Assembly: GCA_022496185.1 (NCBI GenBank)
Contig: WTXG01000110.1
Coordinates: 58,833-122,832, forward strand
From: Multifurca ochricompacta
Taxonomy: Eukaryota; Basidiomycota; Agaricomycetes; Russulales; Russulaceae
Direction: 5' to 3'
DNA length: 64,000 nt
Under the pieces are notes generated by a model. It was not told the DNA's origin. It saw only the letters and a program-made list of their open reading frames with translations, and did not search any database. The translations under genes were made by a program, and so were the position numbers. Of this stretch, positions 55,173 through 64,000 are shown one piece after another. The first letter of the stretch is position 1, and every line of letters begins with the position of its first letter.

Positions 55173-55699
55173 TGTATAGAAAATAGATGCTAAAAAAACT
55201 GTCCAGATGATGAAGCAGATTTAATGGTTTATATCTTCATCAATTCTTCATAGACTCTTATGATTATAGACCCATTGGAACGCCCTGCATCTAGGCTATG
55301 TTTCATACACTCATACCTTGGCTTCATGCCTTTTGGTTACTTTGTAATATATCCATTTGTACAAACATTCAAAACATCCAGACAGTTTTTTGAGTGACTG
55401 TAGGTCAAAAAGAATGGGTTGGCAGGGTATGGGTTGTAACAGTAAGAGAGCTCAAAACTAAGGTCTTTTGAGCTAAGTACCTACTGTATTTATACAGTTT
55501 GAAGTGAGTAACATCATGAAAGAACAAAAGAGAATATAAGAAATACATTGAGGACATTGTCTTTCTGTAGTTGAGAGTAAGGGAAAAGAGGCTCAAATGG
55601 GCTCAAAGAAAGAAAGAAGCAAAGGAAGAAATGCTTGTCATACAAGCAATAGTTACCAGAAATGTTATCATACAAGTAAATGGTTATCAGTTTGCAACA
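55173..55699. other. Spacer 3' of the NACHT-ankyrin gene
   Basis: AT-rich, with short frames only and no motif. Its right part presumably holds the 3' UTR of the minus-strand NACHT gene. Confidence 0.4.
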
Positions 55700-58600
55700 G
55701 AGCATTAATGTAACAGTCTAGCAGCAATTTCACCATCTCCAAATGTCCATTTCTTGCCGCTGCCTGCAGAGAATATCCAAAATGGCTGCCCTCCGCATTG
55801 ATATCAGCACTATGGTCTAGCAGCAATTTCACCATCTCCAAATGTCCATTGTATGCCGCCGCCTGCAGAGCATATCCATAATGGCCGCCCTCTGCATTGA
55901 CATCAGCGCCATGGTCTAGCAGCATTTCATCATCTCCAAATGTCCTCTGACTGCCACCACCTGCAGAGCATATCCAAAATTGCTGCCTCTGCATTGACAT
56001 CAGCACCATGGTCTAGCAGCAATTTCACCATCTCCAAATGTCCTCCGACTGCCGCCGTGTGCAGAGCATATCCATAATTGCCACCCTCCGCATTGACATC
56101 AGCACCATGGTCTAGCAGCAATTTCACCATCTCCAAATGTCCTCGACTTCTGCCGCCTGCAGAGCATATCCAAAATAGCCACTCTTTGCATTGATATCAG
56201 CGCCATGGTCTAGCAGCAATTGCACCGTCTCCAAATGTCCATTTATTGCCGCTGCCTGCAGAGCATATCCAAAATAGCCACTCTTTGCATTGACATCAGC
56301 GCCATGGTCTAGCAGCAATTTCGCGATCTCCAAATGTCCATTTCTTGCCGCTGCTTGCAGAGCATATCCAAAATCACCGCTCTTCGCATTGATATCAGCG
56401 CCATGGTCTAGCAGCAATTGCACCGTCTCTAAATGCCCATTTATTGCTGCTGCCTGCAGAGCATATCCAAATAGCCACTCTTTGCATTGACATCAGTGCC
56501 ATGGTCTAGCAGCAATTTCGCGATCTCCAAATGTCCATTTCTTGCCGCTGCCTGCAGAGCATATCCAAAATTGCTTCCTCCGCATTGACATCAGCGCCAT
56601 GGTCTAGCAGCAATTTCGCGATCTCCAAATGTCCATTTCTTGCCGCTGCTTGCAGAGCATATCCATAATGCCGCCCTCTGCATTGATCAGCGCCATGGTC
56701 TAGCAGCAATTGCGCCATCTCCAAATGTCCATTTATTGCTGCTGCCTGCAGAGCATACCACAATAGCCGCCCTCCGCATTGACATCAGCATCATGGTCTA
56801 GCAGCAATTTTGCGATCTCCAAATGTCCACTGATGCCGCTGCTGCAGAGCATATCCAAATACCGCTCTTCGCATTGACATCAGCGCCATGGTCTAGCAGC
56901 AATTTCACCGTCTCCAAATGCCCATTTATGCTGCTGCCTGCAGAGCATATCCATAATGGCCACCCTCCACATTGACATCAGCGCCATGGTCTAGCAGCAA
57001 TTTCACCATCTCCAAATGTCCATTGTCTGCCGCTGCGCACAGAGATATCCATAACAGCTGCTCTTCGCATTGACATCCACCATGGCTAGCAGCGATTTCA
57101 CCATCTCCAAATGTCCATTGTATGCCGCTGCCTGGAGAGCATATCCATATGGCCGCCCTCCGCATTGGCATCAGCGCCATGGTCAAGCAGCCATTTCACC
57201 ATCTCCATTTGGCCAATTACGCATGCCGCTTGCAACGGTGTATCATAATTGCCACCTCGAGAATTCACACTCCCAGGTTGCTTAATCCCCAGATATTCCA
57301 CCAGCCCAGGGAAGCCGCAGCGAGCCGCGTAGTATATCGGGTGTACCGAAGTGTCTTCTGTCCCCCTCTCGGGACTGTCCGGTCATGTATTCCAATCCAA
57401 GCTATGAAATGGGTCTTGTCTGGGTCAAACAATTCCATTCCATCTCGTACATCCAAGGAGACATCTTCGAATCGTGCGTGATCGACCCAGTGTTCTGCCG
57501 CGTATCGAGACAACGGGAAGTTCAAGATAGTATCAGTGTCCGTGGTCTTGTCGAATCCGAGAGCGTGCTCAGGCATGTCTGCGCAAGCACTCTATGCGAT
57601 CTTTGGGGAGAACGTGGTAGCGCCTTTCCGTCGATCCCGCCAGCCGGTCTGAGTCAGGAATTCCGCACAGAGAAGTGCGCAAACTGTACAACACGACTCT
57701 CTTCTCCTTCGTCATCGACGTGATTGACAATGACAACCAAGCTGGAGCATGTGGACAGTACAGTCCGTCAGAGTCCGGTTTCGCCAAGTTACGTCATGCT
57801 TGGCATATTGCCAGCCTCGAAATTGAATTCAAGCATCGTCGCAACCTCCTCGACTCGGAGTGGACGAGCAGAGAAAGCAAGGCATTGGAAAGGCGATGAG
57901 CAAACTTCCAGTCATTATCTTCGATCCTCCGTAGCGTGGCCTCATATGTTTCATCCAGTGTTTTTGGGAGTGATTCGAGCGTCAATGGAAGTTCCTTTGT
58001 TGACAGCGGCGCAGTGTCTCCAGTTGGCAGAAACCCATCTGAACCTACACCACGACATGAATAATGATCGCGAAATAAATATTCGTTTTGGTTTGAAGCT
58101 TACATTCCATTTGCCTTTTCCGAGAGCGTATTGATCACGAGTTTCTTTCTCTCCGCCTCCCACATACTCATCATGGGTCCGTGTTGACGGTTGAGTGATA
58201 TATTCGGAGATGTCCCGCGCTTGCCCGCTTTCTGCATGAAGGGATACAAAATGTTGCGCCAGCTCTGTAAAAGCTTTCTGAATATCTGGTTCGGGGCGGC
58301 TAGTAACGCAGATCCTTAAATTTCGAGGCGGAGGTCGACGAGGTTTTTGATAAGTCTCAATACTTCATCGCGTTTAGACGGCATTCCAGAGAGGGGACAT
58401 TCATCAAGGGCATCAATATGATGTACACCGGGTCCTGAACAGGTGTTACGAGCATGGCCTTCAAGTTTCTGCAAGAACCTTCTCGTCGGGCTGCTTCTCG
58501 CCATTATCATGTTTCGAGTACAATCAGAGACGATTCTACGATAGGCATCTGACTGGGAACGGAACTGTGTCAAGAGAGAGGACAGTAGACCACGGATATT

Positions 58601-59897
58601 TTGCTTTTCCTTGTCTCGAAAGTCGCAATAAAAGGATGCCAAGTAGGCAGATCCAGGAGAACGCAGATCCTGGATATCTCAACGATGGTGGAACTGACCA
58701 TTCAGATGAGTGCTGGCGATACCCTATAAGCTAGGCAACGTACCAAAGGATGCTCTTGCCAGATCCCGCTTTCAAGAAAAGACGTCAGCAACAAGAAGCA
58801 CCCAGATAACGCAGTCAACCTACCATTCCCATTTAACCACAGAAGCGAACCCTCCGATTTCCATTTCTTGAATGTTTCGCCTTCATGAACCACTTGGCGG
58901 TTCCCTCATGGTAAAGTTTGCGCGCAACGTTGTGATTTGTGGACGGGTCAGGAGCTGAGAGCCATGTCCGAATGTCCTTGTTCATCTGATCATCTGCAAT
59001 GAATGTCTTAGCTGCCTTGTCTATAATGTTACTACGAAAGGGATGACGAACACATCATCTTGTTCACATTACCAAATGTGTGCGCCGCTACGGCGAGAGA
59101 CTCTTCCCGGGTCAATTTGTCTAACCTCTGAAGGGCGTCCTGGACCTCATTATCCCCTATCAGCGTCCTTCCGTACGCCCCTGCCAAACGTTTACTCGCG
59201 GGAGCATAAAAACGGTAGTTCACTCACTGAGCCGACCTTTCTTAATCTTTTCGTCGCCAGAGCGAGGATGGTGAGCAGTTCCGCCATCGTCTTGACCAAA
59301 ATCTCGAGCATGGACTCGGTAATGAGGAAGTCTCAGGGGAAGTGTATATCTTGAGGCGGAAGAGAAAACCTTGCATGGATTCGAAGAGATCGTGTATAGA
59401 ATCAAAATCTTTACTGAGTTTCTTTGACGCCTTGGTACGAAGGTGAGATAACTAGTTGGAAGCAAGGGAGGGGGATACGAACAGAGAGAAGGGAGCTAAT
59501 GGCAGGAAATATGACACGTGCGGGTGGAAACACCTGAAAAACAAAATTGTAAGCCGGTCATAATGAATGGGCCACACTAATCAGGACTTACCGAACCAAT
59601 ACAGTGGACTAGTGGTGTAGTTCGTGAGGGCGAGGATTATAGTCACAGTTGGTTTAAGTCCCCTAAGGAGCTGCATCTTGCGATCGCCGTTCCGGAAATT
59701 GTTAAACCAAGATTTCCTCCTTGAAGTACGTCGATCACGGCGTCTGCGGTGTTGCATCCTTTCAGCTTCTTGAGAAGCTGGTGTTCGGACAGATTTGTGC
59801 CTGTTTTTGTAAGATACTGATCCAGGGCAGTCTTTAGGATGAGCTCCAAATGAGAAGAGGAGGCAATTGTGAGAGTTTGTGAGGGAGCTGAAGACAT
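55700..59897 (-). pseudogene. NACHT-ankyrin NLR-like protein gene, frame-broken
   Basis: Fungal NACHT-ankyrin proteins are STAND NTPases linked to non-self recognition. Start at 59897 (MSSAPSQTLTIASSSHLELI), the N-terminal helical region typical of this basidiomycete family, continuing with LQRLDKLTREES, then SAPDPSTNHNVARKLYHEGT. The P-loop GNAGSGKS spans an intron near 58760. The NACHT core follows: ASFYCDFRDKEKQNIRGLLS and DALDECP (Walker B), then LRICVTSRPEPDI. A winged-helix-like region leads to SRYAAEHWVDHARFEDVS. About 17 ankyrin repeats end the protein. One-base frame changes occur in nearly every part (for example near 59720, 59715, 59540, 58890 and several in the repeats), so it is either a pseudogene or a good gene with sequence errors. 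Introns are GT..AG. Confidence 0.75.
55710..57265 (-). repeat. 99 bp tandem array coding about 17 ankyrin repeats
   Basis: Units of 99 bp (33 codons) read [20 protein letters not shown] then QAAARNGHLEMVK. Successive units are nearly identical at DNA level, including silent positions. The start motif TCTAGCAGCAAT (plus strand) recurs at about 55714, 55812, 55914, 56012, 56110, 56208, 56307, 56406, 56504, 56604, 56697, 56796, 56892 and 56988, with diverged units at about 57088 and 57182. Spacings of 93-102 rather than 99 show the frame breaks. Confidence 0.85.
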
Positions 59898-60565
59898 GAA
59901 GATAGACTGGGTTATGGGCAATAGAGAGAAGAGTAAGAGGATCCCTGGGAAAGGCGGTGGATGGCCATCGATGGTTTTTGTATAGATAACCGCCTGAAAA
60001 CGATGATAGCCGCTGGGACGTAGAGGCAACACAGATACTTCATTTAAGGTATGTCTCAAGTGATGGTTAAACTGAATGTTGCAGACGAGGCACCAGAACG
60101 GGTCATGGAATGTCAGATGATCAAGGCACGACAGCGCAGTCTGAGATGAAATCACCTAGAAAGGTAGTCGTAATAGATAAAGATAAGATAAGAGAACACT
60201 CACTTCTGAAGTGAATTGTACACGGAAAGGATCTTAAGTACTGTAAATGAGTGTAGTATATAACCGAGACAGTAAGGATTATGTCTAATCAACTAAGTAT
60301 TCACGGGAAGGTAAAACACAGTCCTGCTGCTGCTGCACAGCACATAACCCAACTATCAGCACTGCACTGCACGACAGGAGTCACGAGGTAAATTTAATCT
60401 AGTTAGTCCTGCATTATGACATGTTCGCGTGTAGAAAACTTGTGTAGAACTTATCGATAGCAATCATTTGGCCGCCTTGCTCACCATGAGCAAGCATATC
60501 TAGAGTTGACTGAATGTCTATTCAACTACCGTACAGGACCAGGACAAGTAGGTGACGCATTCCGC

Positions 60566-62090
60566 TCATTCCTCTAGCACAACCGTGCGACGACAAGCAA
60601 AGCCGCCCAAACTTCCGTGCATGACAGCAAACACGACCAAAAACACGACGACAAGCACGATCCCAAACCTGCTTCCCATCACGCCCACACCCACACCTAC
60701 ACCAACACCTCGACGAACTCCGACCGGTACATCCGAGCCTAGCTTCCAGTCCCGACTAGCAGACAATGGGGAACCTTTAGCGCCAGCTTCATCAATAGCA
60801 ACTATTTCTTCAGGTGTAAGTTCGCTAGTTGAGGACAGACAGGTATTCATCTAATCGGGTCCGTTTCCCAGTGGTGGTGACCACGACGATTCCTTCGCAT
60901 GCGCCCACTTGAAGATCACCTGACCCGGTGTACCTCCGATCCTAGCTGCGATCCTAGCGAGTACGGGGTCGACAGGTCCACCAGGAAATGTTGTAATAGG
61001 ACTTCCAAAAAAAAAAAAAAAAAAAAAAGCCGCGTTTGTCGTTACTTGGAAGAACTAGGGAAAGGGAAAGGGGAGGGGGGTGGGGGGGAATCGGAACTCA
61101 CGCGAGACTGCCGTAAGCTTCGGTCACGATACCATGCTTCGCTGAAAACTCCAGCACGTCCTTCCACGAAGCGTAATTGTACGGATGAAGCCGGATCTGG
61201 TCATATAATGGAACATTCAGCCTTGGGATTTAAACGCCCCCCCCCTCTCTCTCTCTCCCTCACCTGGTTCACAGCCGGGACCCTCTTTCCCGTCTTGACG
61301 ATGCGCTGTAATAGATCCAGGGTAAAATTGCTAACCCCAATACTCCTACCAGAGGTGAGGAGGGCTAGATCCTCCCAGGAAAAGAAAAAGAAAGACGTAC
61401 TTGGCAAGCCCAGCATCCTTCACTTTGTTCATCTCTTCCCAAAGTCCCTCAACATCATCATTTTCAACACTCCATAATCCATGAACAAGATACAAATCGA
61501 GATGTTTTAATCCCAACTAGTAGAAAATGGAGGAGGCGGGTTGATTATTGGGGGTTTGGTCTGTTCAAAGGCGTGTGTGTGTGTGTGTGGTCGTACCTTT
61601 TGCAAACTAGAATGTACTTCTTCTAACACCACACCACCATCATACTTGGTCGTGATCCAAACATCCTCTCGCCCAAGTCCGCTCTCCCGTATCGCCTTGC
61701 CGACGAACTGCTCGTTCGCATAGACTGTTTTGTTCCAAAAGAAAATATATCATTCAGCTCTGAACGCGAAACGCAAAAAAAAATAAAATGAACAAAAAAA
61801 AGATGCAAAAAAAAAAAACGCACTGGCGGCTGTGTCGAGGTGCGAAAATCCCGCTTCTAGCGCTTGTTCCACGACTTCGGTCACGTCCTGTGTATATATG
61901 TCCATGTTACAGTCATCGATCAGGTCTTTTTTTTGTCAGAGCACATACCTCGAACTTGAATTTAGAACCCGTGCCAAACGCAAGCACTGGATCTGTATAT
62001 CATTTATCATTATTTTTATTATTATTACTATGAAAGAAGTGTCGTATTTACCTGATTTCCATCGTTGAGTGTAATTCTAGGGACTGACAT
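60566..62090 (-). CDS. Aldo-keto reductase with C-terminal hydrophobic tail
   Basis: NAD(P)H-dependent carbonyl reductase of the (beta/alpha)8 AKR family. Exons on the minus strand: 62090-62052, 61992-61949, 61887-61824, 61724-61597, 61516-61401, 61345-61264, 61196-61102 and a last one from about 61003. The catalytic tetrad is visible: Asp in GFSHLDTA, Tyr in YANEQFVGKAI, Lys in WITTKYDGG, His in LDLYLVHGLW. Further motifs: GRSIGVSNF, VPAVNQIRLHPY, KHGIVTEAYGSL. The end has a GVGVGVGVGV run then a membrane-like stretch (RFGIVLVVVFLVVFAVMHGS), unusual for this soluble family. Three one-base frame breaks (61992, about 60892, about 60828) interrupt otherwise conserved text; two lie in short C or G runs and look like sequence errors. 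Confidence 0.8.
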
Positions 62091-62461
62091 GGATGTTCAA
62101 CTCGAAGGAAAGACTGGCCCTCATGAATCAGATCACAAATAATGGCGTCAATTCCCAATAAATGGTGTGTGTGTGTGTGAGAAATTCCACATAATCAACA
62201 AAAAAAAACATCGCAATGCACAAAAGCAATACACAACACACAACATTGATAACTACAATAAGAACGAAATAGACCTATTGCCGCCAAAGCAATAACAACG
62301 CATAAACATGCACACACGTATATACGAGCTAAATCTCCGTCGGTCATAGTGAGTGAGTGAGATCAGTGACCCGGAGGCGCAAATGGTGTCGCCCAGGGTT
62401 TGCAAGTCCATTTTTACCTGGACTACCATTTTGCCCAAAAAACTGCTCTTTCTGCGATTCA

Positions 62462-64000
62462 TTACATGAGCTTGAGCGTTTTCAGGTTAATCCGTAATAT
62501 TGCTTCGCGGACTAGAACCCTAGTGAGACCTTGACACCAACTAATTATGGAATTATAGAACACTCACCACTCGTGATGATCTGAGCAGTCTTCGCCTTAT
62601 CTATCACCGCCGTGAAGTGAACTGCATATAGTTACGATAATCCCCGTCAGCACCATCCTCCGGTTCTCTTGTTCATCATACTCACTGAACAACTCTCGGT
62701 CACGATTGCTCGAGTTTGATTGTGCAACAACCCAAACTTATTGCGCAAGTCTAAAACGTTACATCAGCGATACGATTAGTCATCCATCCTTCTCGAGTTG
62801 ACTGAAACTGCAAAACGCACACTTTGACACCGGCTCGTATTCATTCGGCCGGTCACCGTATGTAAGCAAATGATTCTTCAACTGAACACCAGCTTCTATC
62901 TTTTCCCGCAGAAGTCGCACTTGTTTAGGAAATAACACGATCGGAACTTTCCAGCAGCTTATTTGAGACGACCGCGCGCCACAGGAGAAAGCGAATCCTC
63001 CAAGCGATTAACACGTGAGTCCTGTGACACCAAACAATTGGAATCAGAGCAGTAGCAGACAATATAACCTAGACGGACGGGCACGTACCTCCGTGAGCAC
63101 TTGATCAAACGCTGATATAGGCGCCAAGAAAATGATGGCATTCACTATCAAGTGGGGCTCAGAAAAGAAGAGTGTGGAAAAAAGAAGATATGGGCGCACC
63201 GTCTTGGAAAACGGCGCCCATGCATGGCGCTGACTGCGAGAACCGCCAACATCATAAATCACCCAATTGCTGTTTCCTCTTATGCTTCCCATATTGATCG
63301 TGAATGAATGTTCCACCACCCCAACAGTTTTCAGTCGTGCTTTGAGAACGTCCTCTAAATCCACCACGATCAGAATGTGCCCCAAGGAAATATGGACGGT
63401 ACAGGGTGAACACGCACCGTCGGTGGGCGCGTACATCTTCGCCGTGATGCGCTCAATTTCATCGAGATAGCTGGGATAGATATCAAATTAATTAGCCTGG
63501 CCGGCGCTCGAATATAATTAGGCGCAGACGCACAATCCACTGCTCTCTTGCAGCCTCACCCGCTTCTCTACCAAGCGTCGGCGCACCCATTCGTCTTTCC
63601 AGAGACGGTTCATTGAGTTCCGACAGCTTTCCAAGGTATGAACAGGATCTGATGGATCTTCCCACCATGGCACTGAAACTGATGCCGATTTCCGTTTCGA
63701 ACGGCTTCGGCCTAATGTGAGAGCACGCTTCCAGTTGCTCGTCGTGCGCACAGCATATTCGCCACGCGGTACAGACCATCCAGGTGCACTCCCGTCCCCA
63801 AGACGGGTCGCCTCGTCTTCGTCGTCGTCTTCACGTAAATTACGAATGAGACGAGCCTCCAATTCGAGTACGGGCGCTAGCGCTGTGCTGTATTCGGCAT
63901 ACTTCTCAGCGGCGATACGGCGGTTTCTGGGTCCGTTGAAACTGAGGAGACTGCGGTCTGACCGTCGCTGAGAAGGGACGCAGTGTCTGAGAGCTCGGAT
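62462..64000 (-). CDS. Atypical G-protein alpha subunit (partial, N terminus outside window)
   Basis: Heterotrimeric G alpha subunits relay receptor signals at the plasma membrane. Visible on the minus strand: a long, charged helical-domain region (KYAEYSTALAPVLELEARLI, RKSASVSVPWWEDP, WVRRRLVEKRVRLQ), switch I (DVLKARLKTVGVVEHSF), switch II (IYDVGGSRSQRHAWAPF), NAIIFLAPISAFDQVL, the NKxD region in a shifted frame (NKCD, about 62905), FGLLHNQTRAIVTE, HFTAVIDKAKTAQIITS and the C terminus EAILRINLKTLKLM. The catalytic Gln of DVGGQ is Ser. Single-base frame changes appear near 63213, 62985, 62945 and 62915. The P-loop is not within the window. A stop at 62462 fixes the 3' end. Confidence 0.8.

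Noticed and set aside
60899..61477. 192-codon plus-strand frame
   Set aside because: Antisense to aldo-keto reductase exons; it runs through a long A tract and a simple-repeat intron.

Overview
The window looks like nuclear DNA of a basidiomycete fungus, probably an agaricomycete. Genes are cut by many short introns (about 45-80 nt) with GT..AG ends. Promoters are rich in CT tracts. The gene set includes a NACHT-ankyrin protein with the N-terminal region typical of mushroom-forming fungi and an atypical G-alpha subunit. I do not name a genus.

Left part (1-20.5 kb) is gene-bearing. In order: proteasome beta-6 subunit (PRE7), the ER chaperone ROT1, a 3.6 kb stretch without recognisable genes, a Ser/Thr protein kinase, then a divergent amino-acid pair HIS1 (minus) and TRP4 (plus) sharing a 281 bp promoter. 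A second gene-poor stretch (14.3-17.0 kb) is followed by a small secreted LysM protein that converges on a cytochrome P450. Three of these genes contain very small internal exons (12, 12 and 16 nt) that I placed from reading frame, splice signals and family motifs.

Middle part (21-55 kb) is a nest of transposons. Three families of Ty3/Gypsy chromoviruses (called A, C and E here) are inserted into one another. E (26017-33323, minus) sits in the pol of an older A copy (A', 23019-35888, minus) with a perfect 5 bp target duplication. A fresh A copy (36018-44124, plus) sits inside the 5' LTR of C (35889-51248, plus). Solo A-type LTRs have jumped into A gag and into A' ORF3, each with a perfect 5 bp duplication. 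All three families share a layout: an 11 nt self-priming primer-binding site 2 nt after the 5' LTR, gag and pol overlapping in the -1 frame at the same heptamer GGATTTT, a pol ending in a chromodomain, and a third ORF after pol. The third ORF is a zinc-knuckle protein in A and an unrelated conserved protein in C and E. Around them lie hAT-like non-autonomous elements with 8 bp duplications, an inverted pair of LTRs, a tRNA-like sequence and pieces of a Tc1-like transposase.

Right part (55.5-64 kb) has three minus-strand genes: a NACHT-ankyrin protein with about 17 nearly identical ankyrin repeats, an aldo-keto reductase, and the 3' portion of an atypical G-alpha subunit that runs off the window.

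A caution on the sequence itself: conserved genes (HIS1, the aldo-keto reductase, G-alpha, NACHT) contain single-base frame breaks, many in short runs of one base. That pattern fits residual assembly errors at least as well as pseudogenisation, so 'broken' calls should be read with that in mind.
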